Shown here: piece by piece, positions 46,328 through 55,379 of the stretch
How the letters are laid out: each line of letters opens with the position of its first letter
How positions within the stretch are numbered: the stretch's first letter is position 1
DNA from: Mannheimia cairinae
Lineage (GTDB): Bacteria > Pseudomonadota > Gammaproteobacteria > Enterobacterales > Pasteurellaceae
Direction: 5' to 3'
Assembly: GCF_028649535.1 (NCBI RefSeq)
Contig: NZ_JAQSJE010000005.1
Location: 1-64,000 of the forward strand
Length of the DNA: 64,000 nt
Notes under the pieces: generated by a model
The model's database searches: none
What the model was told of the DNA's origin: nothing
What the model saw: the letters and a program-made list of their open reading frames with translations, nothing else
Translations under genes and position numbers: made by a program

Positions 46328-46987
46328 TTATTTTGCCGCAACTGTAAAACGTTGGAACAAGTGAGCTTTTTGCTCAACATCATCAGCAATAGCGATTGCT
46401 AAATCTGCCACAGAAATTCCCGCAGGCTCATCGCCGTTCATTAATAATTCTTCGCCACCTAAGCGGTAAGCACCTAAACGTTCTTCGCTAAAACCACTAT
46501 CTTCTCCTAAATTAGCTGGAGGAGAAATAAACGCCCAGTTTACATCACGGCGATCACGTAAGTCGTTTAATAAATGGCGAGCGGCATTAGCTCCATCATA
46601 GATTTCTTTTGGAAAATCAGGGGTATCTATAACTTGTAAATCAGGCGCTACATATAAGCTACCTGCACCGCCAACCACTAATAAATAAGGTACTGACGCT
46701 GATTTTGCTGCTTCTAAAATAGCATTTGCACCACGTGTAAAATCTGCTCCGATATTTGGATTTGTCCACCCTGGATTGAAGGCACTGATTACCGCATCAA
46801 ACCCAACTAATTGCTCGGCAAATTTTGCATTTTCCACATCAAAAGCGACCGCTTGCACATTATCTGCTTTTAGTACTTTATCTACATTACGTGCAAAACC
46901 GACTACTTGATGGCCACGCTCAGCAAGTTCTTTCACTACTGCTGAACCAACATAACCTGTTGCACCTATTACTGCGATTTTTTTCAT
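46328..46987 (-). CDS. NAD(P)-dependent reductase, NmrA/atypical SDR family
   Basis: A 219-residue Rossmann protein. KKIAVIGATGYVGSAVVKEL is the GxxGxxG nucleotide-binding motif, and DAVISAFNPGW with YLLVVGGAGSLYV fits YwnB-like NAD(P)H-binding proteins. No classical SDR YxxxK is seen. The substrate is unknown. It follows the SnoaL-like gene in a two-gene unit divergent from a LysR regulator. Confidence 0.85.
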   Translation of the reverse strand: MKKIAVIGATGYVGSAVVKELAERGHQVVGFARNVDKVLKADNVQAVAFDVENAKFAEQLVGFDAVISAFNPGWTNPNIGADFTRGANAILEAAKSASVPYLLVVGGAGSLYVAPDLQVIDTPDFPKEIYDGANAARHLLNDLRDRRDVNWAFISPPANLGEDSGFSEERLGAYRLGGEELLMNGDEPAGISVADLAIAIADDVEQKAHLFQRFTVAAK

Positions 46988-47017
46988 TTTTAATTCCTCT
47001 TAATCAATCACTGATTA

Positions 47018-47461
47018 TTAAAACATTGAACGACCACTTTCTGTTTTTTCCGGCACAGCTTGGATAACATCCCAATGCTCAACGATTTTTCCGTTTTCAT
47101 CAAAGCGGAAAATATCAACAACGGCTTCACCACGATCGTTTTCATCCATTGTGCTATGAACGTGTAACATTACTAAATCACCATCTGCCATTACACGTTT
47201 GATTTCTGCTTTAGATTTTGGATGCTCTTTTAAAAATGGCTCAAATGCATCAATAAAAGCTTGCCCACCATCGGCAACACTTGGGTTGTGCTGTAAATAT
47301 TCTTTGCCAACATATTTTTCAGTAGCTTCTTTTACTTTATGCTGGTTGAATGCCATTTCATAAAATTCTAATGCCAGTTTTTTATTTTGCTCTGGCGTTG
47401 TACCTGCGATTGCAGAGAATGATGTTAAAAGTGCAGTTGCAGTTAAAAGTAATTTTTTCAT
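47018..47461 (-). CDS. Secreted SnoaL-like (NTF2-fold) protein
   Basis: A 147-residue protein with an N-terminal signal peptide (MKKLLLTATALLTSFSAIAG, cleaved near residue 19-20) and a SnoaL-like domain: LALEFYEMAFNQHKVKEA, YLQHNPSVADGGQAFIDAF, IFRFDENGKIVEHWDVIQAV. Relatives are cyclases or stress proteins of unclear role. Periplasmic location is inferred from the signal. Co-oriented with the reductase behind it. Confidence 0.85.
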   Translation of the reverse strand: MKKLLLTATALLTSFSAIAGTTPEQNKKLALEFYEMAFNQHKVKEATEKYVGKEYLQHNPSVADGGQAFIDAFEPFLKEHPKSKAEIKRVMADGDLVMLHVHSTMDENDRGEAVVDIFRFDENGKIVEHWDVIQAVPEKTESGRSMF

Positions 47462-47556
47462 TTTTGCTTTCCTTGTTTGTTTTGTTAATCACGTTTTATG
47501 CAGTGCATTATAGTGAAATAAAAAATAGGAAAAATAGCGATTATTGAATATAATTA

Positions 47557-47571
47557 TTTCAATTATTGAAA
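47557..47571. promoter_or_regulatory. Palindrome between the LysR gene and its divergent target
   Basis: TTTCAATTATTGAAA is a perfect 6-3-6 inverted repeat. The TTATTGAA half recurs at 47541-47548, two helical turns away (22 bp). Such spaced dyads are typical LysR recognition and activation sites. It is 15 bp before the LysR ATG. Confidence 0.5.
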
Positions 47572-47586
47572 CAATCTGGGTGAGAA

Positions 47587-48477
47587 ATGGATAGAATTTT
47601 AGCGATTAAAGTCTTTCTTGCGGTGTCTGAAACAGGCTCTTTTACCGCAACAGCAGATAAGTTAGATCTTTCAAAGCCAATGGTTAGCCGTGCCATTGCA
47701 TTACTAGAAGAGTGGTTTAATGCTCGTTTATTGCAACGCACTACAAGAAAAGTTTCGCTTACCGAAGCAGGCGAACAAGCGGTTGAATATTGCAGAAAAA
47801 TAACAGAATTAACCGAGAATATTGAGCAAGATTTTCTAGCTCGTTCGGGAGAATTAAGTGGTACATTGCGTATTTCGGGGTCTATTTCATTTGGCGGTTT
47901 ACATCTGATTAAGGCATTGCAAGAATTTATGGCATTGCACCCAAAAGTAGTGGTGCAATTACAACTTTCTGACCAAAGGGTTGATCTTTTTGATGAGCGA
48001 ATTGATTTGGCGTTGCGTTTTACCGATAACCCCGATCAGGGCTTGGTCGCTCGCCGTTTAACTACAGTGCATTCCTTATTGGTGGCAACCCCAAATTATT
48101 TAGAGAAATACGGCACACCAGAAACACCACAAGATTTGGCTCAGCACCGCTATTTAGCACACGCAAATGTTAATCGAAAAGTATGGAAGTTTTACCAAAA
48201 CGGGCAGGAAACCGCATTGGAATTGGTTAGCCCCTTGTGCGTAAATGATACCAACGCTTTACTCAATGCGGTGCTGGCAGATGGCGGTATTGCGATGTTG
48301 CCAAAATATATGTTGAACGAACACTTACAACAAGGTAGCGTGCAACCATTGCTGACCGATTGGGAGCTACCGCTTTATCCGCTCTATGCATTGTATCCAA
48401 CTCGCCACCGCTTGCCTTTAACGGTACGAGCATTAGTGGATTTTTTAGCCGAGCGTTTTGCTACTCAGCCTTGGTAA
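47587..48477 (+). CDS. LysR-family transcriptional regulator
   Basis: A 296-residue regulator. The N-terminal helix-turn-helix is FLAVSETGSFTATADKLDLS followed by KPMVSRAIALLEEW; the effector domain begins at SGTLRISGSISFGG. Closest in feel to the DsdC/AaeR-like CrgA subgroup. It is divergent from the SnoaL-reductase pair, which is its probable target. Effector unknown. Confidence 0.9.
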   Translation: MDRILAIKVFLAVSETGSFTATADKLDLSKPMVSRAIALLEEWFNARLLQRTTRKVSLTEAGEQAVEYCRKITELTENIEQDFLARSGELSGTLRISGSISFGGLHLIKALQEFMALHPKVVVQLQLSDQRVDLFDERIDLALRFTDNPDQGLVARRLTTVHSLLVATPNYLEKYGTPETPQDLAQHRYLAHANVNRKVWKFYQNGQETALELVSPLCVNDTNALLNAVLADGGIAMLPKYMLNEHLQQGSVQPLLTDWELPLYPLYALYPTRHRLPLTVRALVDFLAERFATQPW

Positions 48478-48633
48478 AAGTGAGAACAAGCGGTTATTTT
48501 TCTATGCTTTTTTGTATTTCACACGCAGAACGACTAACTATTAAAAATAAGGCTTAGCCATTACATTAATTATAAGAAGTTAGGCCTATTTTATGGTACA
48601 CTCTTACAACGTTTAAATAAGCCGAGTTTTAAT

Positions 48634-49662
48634 ATGAACGATAGTTTAACCCCTTTTCACACCTTTCATTTACCTGCAAAAGCCTCTCAAATTATTGAAT
48701 TTACAACAGTGGAACAGCTACTTTGCGAATGGCAAAAAGCAGTATCTTCACAGCAACCTGTTTTGATCCTTGGGCAAGGTTCAAACGTGTTGTTTTTAGA
48801 GGATTTTGACGGTGTAGTGTTAGTCAATAAGCTTAAGGGCATTGCTCATCGAGAAGATGAACAGTTCCATTATTTGCACGTGCAAGGTGGCGAAAATTGG
48901 CACGAGTTAGTGAAATGGACGCTTGAGCATAATATGGCAGGCTTAGAAAACTTAGCCTTAATTCCGGGTGTGGCAGGCTCTGCTCCAATTCAAAATATCG
49001 GGGCTTACGGTGTGGAATTTGAACGTGTCTGCGATTTTGTAGACGTGCTCAATTTACGTACCGGAGAACGTTTTAAATTAAGCAAAGCAGAGTGTGGCTT
49101 TGGCTATCGGGAAAGTGTATTTAAACATCAATATCGTGATGAATTTGCGATTATTTCTGTTGGTATTAAGTTGCCAAAAGCGTGGCAACCGGTGCTAAGT
49201 TATGGTTCTTTAACTCAATTCGACCCACAAACTGTTACCCCAAAACAAGTTTTTGATGAAGTCTGTGCAGTGCGTTCCTCTAAGTTACCGAATCCGGATG
49301 AATTTGGGAATGCGGGTAGTTTCTTTAAAAACCCGGTGATTTCTGCTGAATTATTTGCCCAAGTACAGGCAAAATTCCCGACAATTCCAAATTATCCACA
49401 GCCTGATGGTTCTGTGAAATTGGCTGCTGGTTGGTTAATCGATCAAACTGGCTTGAAAGGTTTCCAAATTGGTGGGGCTGCGGTGCATACTCAACAAGCT
49501 TTAGTGTTAATCAATAAAGAGAATGCCACAGGAGCTGATGTTGCCCAACTGGCAAAAGAAGTCCGTCGCCGAGTGCGAGAAAAATTTGGGGTTGAAATTC
49601 AGCCTGAAGTTCGCTTTATGGGAAGAACAGGCGAAGTCAATAGTGATGAAATTACTCGTTAA
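48634..49662 (+). CDS. murB: UDP-N-acetylenolpyruvoylglucosamine reductase
   Basis: MurB makes UDP-N-acetylmuramate with NADPH and FAD in the cytoplasm. [14 protein letters not shown] and [20 protein letters not shown] are FAD-binding motifs. [17 protein letters not shown], the active-site Ser in NAGSFFKNP, and [10 protein letters not shown] near the end (catalytic Glu) complete a type I enzyme. Length 342 matches E. coli. Followed 14 bp later by birA, as in E. coli. Confidence 0.97.
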   Translation: MNDSLTPFHTFHLPAKASQIIEFTTVEQLLCEWQKAVSSQQPVLILGQGSNVLFLEDFDGVVLVNKLKGIAHREDEQFHYLHVQGGENWHELVKWTLEHNMAGLENLALIPGVAGSAPIQNIGAYGVEFERVCDFVDVLNLRTGERFKLSKAECGFGYRESVFKHQYRDEFAIISVGIKLPKAWQPVLSYGSLTQFDPQTVTPKQVFDEVCAVRSSKLPNPDEFGNAGSFFKNPVISAELFAQVQAKFPTIPNYPQPDGSVKLAAGWLIDQTGLKGFQIGGAAVHTQQALVLINKENATGADVAQLAKEVRRRVREKFGVEIQPEVRFMGRTGEVNSDEITR

Positions 49663-49676
49663 ATGCGGAGACTCAC

Positions 49677-50438
49677 GTGAAACTTAACCAAGCCCAAATT
49701 CAATCCGCCTTAATTTGCGGGCAAGCGTTGGTGTTTGATGAAATTGATTCGACTAACGAATATTTACTCAAACATCATCAAGAGTTAGAAAACGGCAGTG
49801 TTTGCTTAGCTGAAATGCAGACTGCCGGCAGAGGACGACGTGGCCGAACTTGGTATTCGCCTGAAAGTAAAAATCTCTATTTTTCTATTTTATGGCATTA
49901 CCCTACAAGCGATGCTGCCAATCTGCCACCTTTAAGTTTGGTTATTTCACTTATAATTGCTGAAAGTTTAACCGCTGAAAAAGTGGAAGATATTCAAATT
50001 AAATGGCCGAACGATATTTACTATCACGGTAAAAAAATGGGCGGTATTTTAATTGAAACACAAGCAACACGTTCAGGCTTAGACTTAGTCATTGGTATCG
50101 GCTTAAATTTAGGTATGGCAAAAGTGGACGAAACTGTCGTTACGCAAGCGTGGTCAGATTTATCCCAATATCAGTTTGATCGTAATAAATTGGTTTGCCG
50201 TTTAGCTTTTGAGTTGCAAAAAAATCTAAAAATTTACCCGCTTGTTGGTTTTTCTCATTATGCGGAACGCTGGCAAGCCTTTGATATTTTCCGCAATAAA
50301 CCGGTTAAATTAATTACTGAAGCAAATGAAATTCACGGTATTTCCCAAGGAATTAACGAGAAAGGCGAATTGATATTAAAGAAAGGGGAAAATATTCAGT
50401 ATTTCGGCATAGGGGAAATTTCCTTAAGAGCTGACTAA
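49677..50438 (+). CDS. birA: Biotin-protein ligase BirA lacking the DNA-binding domain
   Basis: Attaches biotin to the acetyl-CoA carboxylase carrier protein. QTAGRGRRGRTW (biotinyl-AMP binding), IQIKWPNDIYYHGKKMGGIL and IGIGLNLG are the catalytic motifs, with the SH3-like C-terminal domain after about residue 205. At 253 residues it lacks the ~65-residue N-terminal winged helix of E. coli BirA (321). The start is GTG, 14 bp after murB, leaving no room for that domain. It is therefore a ligase only, not the bio repressor. Confidence 0.92.
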   Translation: MKLNQAQIQSALICGQALVFDEIDSTNEYLLKHHQELENGSVCLAEMQTAGRGRRGRTWYSPESKNLYFSILWHYPTSDAANLPPLSLVISLIIAESLTAEKVEDIQIKWPNDIYYHGKKMGGILIETQATRSGLDLVIGIGLNLGMAKVDETVVTQAWSDLSQYQFDRNKLVCRLAFELQKNLKIYPLVGFSHYAERWQAFDIFRNKPVKLITEANEIHGISQGINEKGELILKKGENIQYFGIGEISLRAD

Positions 50439-50571
50439 GCTTTGTTCAATCAGTTATATATTTCAAGATTTTTTATATCTTTTAGTTATAACAAAACGCT
50501 TTTTGTTCTTTACTCCAATCACTAGAAACGTTAATCTTTATCGAATTGCCTCTATATCAATCGGAGAAGAT

Positions 50572-52215
50572 ATGAAACGTTCAACTTTAACTAAAGTAAG
50601 TGCAAGTGTTTTAGCTGTTTTAGCATTAGCTGCTTGCGATGATAAAAATACCGAAAATAAAGCGACAGCTGCGGCAAAACCACAGGCTGAAAAAACTTTC
50701 GTAAACTGCGTAAGCCGTTCACCAACAGGCTTTAGCCCTATTTTAATGATGGACGGGCTTTCTTATAACGCAAGCTCACAACAAATTTATAACCGCTTAG
50801 TTGAATTTATTCCTGGTACAACAGAGATCGAGCCTGCACTAGCAGAAAGCTGGGAAATCAGTGAAGATGGCTTAACTTACACCTTTAAATTACGTCAAGG
50901 GGTAAAATTCCATTCAAATAAAGATTTCACTCCAACCCGTGAATTCAACGCAGATGATGTGGTATTCTCATTTAACCGCCAATTAGATAAAAACCACCCA
51001 TACCACACGGTTTCAAAAGGAACTTATCCATATTTTAATGCGATGAAATTCCCAACTTTATTAAAATCAGTTGAGAAAGTGGGCGATAACACCGTTCGCA
51101 TTACTTTAACAAAGCGTGATGCGTCATTCTTATCAAGTTTAGGTATGGATTTCACGTCTATTTATTCTGCGGAATATGCTGACAAAATGATGGCAGCAGG
51201 CACACCGGAAGTGATTGATACAACACCAATCGGCACAGGCCCATTTGTGTTTAATGGCTATGTGTTAGATCAAGCTAGTCGTTATGTTGCGAATAAAGAC
51301 TACTGGAAAGGTAAGTCGGATATCGATCGTTTAATTTTTGAAATTGTGCCAGATGCAACGACTCGTTATGCAAAATTACAAGCTGGTCAGTGTGATTTAA
51401 TGGATTTCCCAAATGCGACTGATATTGAGAAAATGAAAAATGATCCGAAAATCAATTTATTATCTCAACCAGGCTTAAACATTGCTTATGTGGCATTTAA
51501 TACGGAAAAAGCACCATTTGATAACGTGAAAGTGCGTCAAGCGTTAAACTTAGCTGTTGATAAAAAAGCAATCATTGATGTTGTTTACCAAGGCAATGGT
51601 TTTGCAGCGAAAAACCCACTTCCACCAACAATTTGGGGCTATAATGATAGCTTAGCTGATTCAGAATTTAACATTGAAAAAGCAAAACAATTATTAGCTG
51701 AAGCAGGCTATCCAGATGGTTTTGAAACGGAATTATGGGTGCAACCTGTAGTGCGTGCTTCTAACCCGAACCCACGTCGTATGTCTGAAATTATTCAAGC
51801 AGACTGGGAAAAAATCGGCGTAAAAGCAAAATTAGTGACCTATGAATGGGGCGATTACATTAAGCGTACTAAAGCGGGTGAATTAACGGCTGGAACTTAC
51901 GGCTGGTCTGGTGATAACGGTGACCCAGATAACTTCTTATCACCATTATTCGGCACAGCAAACGTTGGTAACAGTAACTATGCACGTTTTAGCAACCCGG
52001 AATTAGATGCGTTATTAGAAAAAGCGTTATCTTCTTCAGATAAAGCAGAACGTACGAAATTATATGAGCAAGCACAAGTTATTTTAAGAGAACAAGCTCC
52101 GTGGATTAATGTTGCTCACTCAATTAACTTTGCACCAACAAGCAAACGTGTTCAAGGCTACAAACAAAGCCCGTTTGGTTACACTTACCTTTATGGTACA
52201 AAATTAGTTGATTAA
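50572..52215 (+). CDS. Family 5 substrate-binding lipoprotein (DppA/HbpA-like)
   Basis: A 547-residue extracytoplasmic binding protein. The signal peptide ends in a lipobox (LALAAC, Cys about 22), so it is membrane-anchored. The body follows E. coli DppA closely: YNRLVEFIPGTTEIEPALAE, FNADDVVFSFNRQ, PIGTGPF, GDNGDPDNFLSPLF. In Haemophilus the lipoprotein relative HbpA has been linked to heme and glutathione uptake. No permease or ATPase genes are adjacent. The ATG at 50572 has CGGAGAAGAT before it; the frame from 50503 is rejected. Confidence 0.9.
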   Translation: MKRSTLTKVSASVLAVLALAACDDKNTENKATAAAKPQAEKTFVNCVSRSPTGFSPILMMDGLSYNASSQQIYNRLVEFIPGTTEIEPALAESWEISEDGLTYTFKLRQGVKFHSNKDFTPTREFNADDVVFSFNRQLDKNHPYHTVSKGTYPYFNAMKFPTLLKSVEKVGDNTVRITLTKRDASFLSSLGMDFTSIYSAEYADKMMAAGTPEVIDTTPIGTGPFVFNGYVLDQASRYVANKDYWKGKSDIDRLIFEIVPDATTRYAKLQAGQCDLMDFPNATDIEKMKNDPKINLLSQPGLNIAYVAFNTEKAPFDNVKVRQALNLAVDKKAIIDVVYQGNGFAAKNPLPPTIWGYNDSLADSEFNIEKAKQLLAEAGYPDGFETELWVQPVVRASNPNPRRMSEIIQADWEKIGVKAKLVTYEWGDYIKRTKAGELTAGTYGWSGDNGDPDNFLSPLFGTANVGNSNYARFSNPELDALLEKALSSSDKAERTKLYEQAQVILREQAPWINVAHSINFAPTSKRVQGYKQSPFGYTYLYGTKLVD

Positions 52216-52228
52216 TCCCTTCAACATT

Positions 52229-52256
52229 AAAAAAGCCACCTTTACGGTGGCTTTTT
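52229..52256. terminator. Bidirectional terminator between the binding protein and ptrA
   Basis: AAAAAGCCACC (52230-52240) and GGTGGCTTTTT (52246-52256) form a perfect 11-bp stem with T/A tails on both sides, between convergent genes. Confidence 0.93.
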
Positions 52257-52261
52257 GATAC

Positions 52262-55213
52262 TTAGTAATCTTTAATTTCAAACTCTCGTTGTAGTTTTTC
52301 GATACTTTCAATCTGTTCAAAACCATCAAATTTTGCAACATCTTCTGCTTTTGTTTTCGTACCAACTGCTTGGCTGACAAAAACAAAGCCACTTTGCTCA
52401 ATCACGGCTTTTCGGTAAAACTCAACAATATCTGCTTTCGTTAAACCTTTGGTTAAATCAATCACTTGTTGCAAGCGGTCAAATTTTGCATTATTTCTAC
52501 TAAAGTCTGATCCAAATTCAGCAAACTCTTCTGATAACGACTCTGGCTTATATTGCAATCTTTCCACTAGGCTAGCACGATATTTAGCAAATTCGTCTTC
52601 CGATAAATTTTGCAAACGCTCCATACTTTCACTAAAGAAACGTTTATTATGTTCCAAAATGCCCGCAGGTGTTGTATTCGGGCTTTGTACCATAAATTGA
52701 ATACCGGAAGTTTTACCAATCAAGTTATTGGTTGCATAAACTACATAACCAAGCTGTTTATCTGTTCGTAAATCATTGAAATACCAACGAGAAATAATAT
52801 CTCTCAGTAATCTCGCTCTCACAACACCTTCTAACTCTGCATAACCATTTGGCATAAATGCCATAATAAGGGCATTATCTTCATTAGGAACATTTTTAAT
52901 GAAATTGAGTTTACGCTGGCTTTCATTTACATCTACATATTGCCCTGTTGAATTTGCAGATTTTTGATTTTTTATGACCGCTTGTGCCTGTTCTGCCAGG
53001 GAAGAAACCTGCTCATTCGATAAATTACCAACAGATAATAATTTAAACCCTGTTGCTTGGGAGAGAAGACGTTCTCGTAACTGTTGAATATCTTCAAGAG
53101 TAATTTGATCAATCACTTCACGCTGTTTATCCAATTCAAAATAAGGGTAGTTTGAGAAACGGCTTAACGCAGTGTTGGCTTGGGTTAAACTATTTTCTTT
53201 TTCGCTACGGTCAAGGGCTTGATGCAAACGTTGTTTTGCTTGAGCCAACATATTTTCAGTTAATTCAAATTGAGTGAATTGAGTTAAACTGTCTATCATC
53301 AATTTACCCAAGTTTTGCGTATAGCCATCTGCTCCAATCGCTAACCCATTGGCACTTGGTGCAATATCTAAATTCATTCCTGCCACGGAAGATTGAAAAT
53401 TTAACTTAGTCTGAGCCAAATTATTCATATAGCCCAATACAGAAGCTGACATTAATGATTTTAAATCATCAGCACGAGGCTGAATATTAAATGCCATACT
53501 AATTTGTGCTTTAGGATCATTGCCAAAATGTACGCTTGGCATTGTATAGATTAAGTTACCTTGTTGTTCTGTAATCAACTTAGGTTTAGAAATACCTTTA
53601 TCAGTCTGATTTAACGAAAAATCCGTTGTAAAATAAGGGTTTAACTCAGGCAAGTTCAGCGTTGGATTTTTGCTAAAATCTAACCACTTCTGTTTTTGTG
53701 CCTCGCTAATTTTTGCTATTGAGTATCCAGCCTCAAAATGAGGGCTTTTTTTGTCCGTTTTGGCATTATCGCTAATCAATAAAATACGGGCATTTTCAAT
53801 ATTCATTCCTGCCAGTTTTTCATTGATAGCATTCGCATCCATTGTCTCTGCAAGGTAGCCTTCATCAATTACATTCTCTAATGGGAAATAGAGCATCTGA
53901 TCGGAAATAAACTCAACAAAATTCATATTTTTTTCAACTTGTAAGTGTTGGAAATCTTGCTTTAAGCTCTCTCTTACTTCATTGAAATAATTTTCTTGAA
54001 TGCCTTTTTGTTTAATTTGCTCAATTTGTTGGAATACCAAAGAGATCACTTTATCTTGTTCTTCCAATCCTTTATCAGTCAATAAAATATAGATTTGGAA
54101 TGAGCCACGATCTCGCCCGATATTTGGTGTATTTACCGCTTCAATACCGCTATCAGATAAGCCTTGTTTGATTAAATAATCCGATAATGTACCGTCCGTA
54201 TTATTATTTAGCACATAGGCAATATATTCGCCGGTTTTATGCTTAAATTGCAATTCATCGTTTGGGAAATCAAAATCAATAATTAGCATTTTAGTTGATT
54301 TAACTGGCTTGTACTGAATAAAGACCGATTTATCTTCCGCACGATAAAGTGGCTCGCTGGTTTGTGGCACAGTGAGGTTTTTATTTTCCATTTTGCCTAA
54401 CGTATTTGCCGCTAATTTCGCAAGCTGTTCAATAGATTGATTGGAATAAAGCACCACTTTAAACAAATTGGCTGAATAACGCTCTTGATAGAACTTTTCT
54501 AATTCGTCTTGTAGCTTACTATCTGCTTTATCTGAAAGGGTCTCATTATTCCCTACTGCAAATTTAGTTGAAGGGTGAGCAGGGTTAGAAGTGGCTAAAT
54601 TAACGCTACGTAATAAATGCCCGTCGCTTGATTTTGCTCGCACCATTTCGGCATTAACGGCATTTACTTCTTTTTTCGCATTGCTTTCGAGTAATAAAGG
54701 GAAAGCAAGCGTATCTGCCAAACGAGTTACTGCTTCGCTAAAGGCTTCGTTATTCACTTGCAAATAATAAGCTGTTCTATGCGGTGCGGTTGAAGCATTA
54801 TTCATTCCGCCATTTTTATTTAAGAACGCATCTAAGCTATTGGTTTCTGGGTAGTTTTTCGACCCCATTAAAATCATATGCTCTAGATAATGAGCCAAAC
54901 CTTGCTGTGAAACAGGGTCGTCCATTGAGCCAATCGGGATAATGGCAGACATCAGCGATTTATTCGCATTTTCATCTGAAATCAAGAGAACTGTCATACC
55001 ATTATCAAGCTTAATACCTTGATAAATTGCCTTGTCATTCGGGCTTTTATTAATGCTTTCTTTAATTAACTCAAAGCCAAGATTATTCTCTGTTTGTATT
55101 TGGGAAGCGGTTGTTTTTTCACTCTTTTTTGCAACTTCGGCAAATACAGGATGAATCATCATATTTATTGCAAATGTAGCCGCAATAAATTTAGTTAAAA
55201 TGGATAACTTCAT
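52262..55213 (-). CDS. ptrA: Protease III (pitrilysin), M16 family
   Basis: A large periplasmic zinc protease that degrades small peptides and unfolded fragments. A signal peptide (about 1-25, ending HPVFA) is present. The inverted zinc motif HYLEH is at 108-112, in LAHYLEHMILMGSKNYPETN, and NAVNAEMVRAKSS holds the downstream Glu ligand. The C-terminal half contains the inactive M16 repeats (RADDLKSLMSASVLGYMNNL, DKQLGYVVYATNN). Length 983 is normal. Single gene. Confidence 0.95.
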   Translation of the reverse strand: MKLSILTKFIAATFAINMMIHPVFAEVAKKSEKTTASQIQTENNLGFELIKESINKSPNDKAIYQGIKLDNGMTVLLISDENANKSLMSAIIPIGSMDDPVSQQGLAHYLEHMILMGSKNYPETNSLDAFLNKNGGMNNASTAPHRTAYYLQVNNEAFSEAVTRLADTLAFPLLLESNAKKEVNAVNAEMVRAKSSDGHLLRSVNLATSNPAHPSTKFAVGNNETLSDKADSKLQDELEKFYQERYSANLFKVVLYSNQSIEQLAKLAANTLGKMENKNLTVPQTSEPLYRAEDKSVFIQYKPVKSTKMLIIDFDFPNDELQFKHKTGEYIAYVLNNNTDGTLSDYLIKQGLSDSGIEAVNTPNIGRDRGSFQIYILLTDKGLEEQDKVISLVFQQIEQIKQKGIQENYFNEVRESLKQDFQHLQVEKNMNFVEFISDQMLYFPLENVIDEGYLAETMDANAINEKLAGMNIENARILLISDNAKTDKKSPHFEAGYSIAKISEAQKQKWLDFSKNPTLNLPELNPYFTTDFSLNQTDKGISKPKLITEQQGNLIYTMPSVHFGNDPKAQISMAFNIQPRADDLKSLMSASVLGYMNNLAQTKLNFQSSVAGMNLDIAPSANGLAIGADGYTQNLGKLMIDSLTQFTQFELTENMLAQAKQRLHQALDRSEKENSLTQANTALSRFSNYPYFELDKQREVIDQITLEDIQQLRERLLSQATGFKLLSVGNLSNEQVSSLAEQAQAVIKNQKSANSTGQYVDVNESQRKLNFIKNVPNEDNALIMAFMPNGYAELEGVVRARLLRDIISRWYFNDLRTDKQLGYVVYATNNLIGKTSGIQFMVQSPNTTPAGILEHNKRFFSESMERLQNLSEDEFAKYRASLVERLQYKPESLSEEFAEFGSDFSRNNAKFDRLQQVIDLTKGLTKADIVEFYRKAVIEQSGFVFVSQAVGTKTKAEDVAKFDGFEQIESIEKLQREFEIKDY

Positions 55214-55337
55214 ACATCTCCTTTTAATTCATTAATTAAAAACAATAGTAGGAATATGACAGCTAAGTGTAAAGAAAATTCGGTAAGAAAAGGGAGAGAA
55301 CTTTTGTTTTAACTTATAAATGGATAAACAAATGGGG

Positions 55338-55370
55338 GATAAAAAACTCTCTCCCATAATGGGAGAGAGC
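55338..55370 (-). terminator. Terminator of prfC
   Basis: CTCTCTCCC (55347-55355) and GGGAGAGAG (55361-55369) form a 9-bp stem. Read on the minus strand it is followed by TTTTTTATCC. Confidence 0.9.
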
Positions 55371-55379
55371 AAAAATGAT

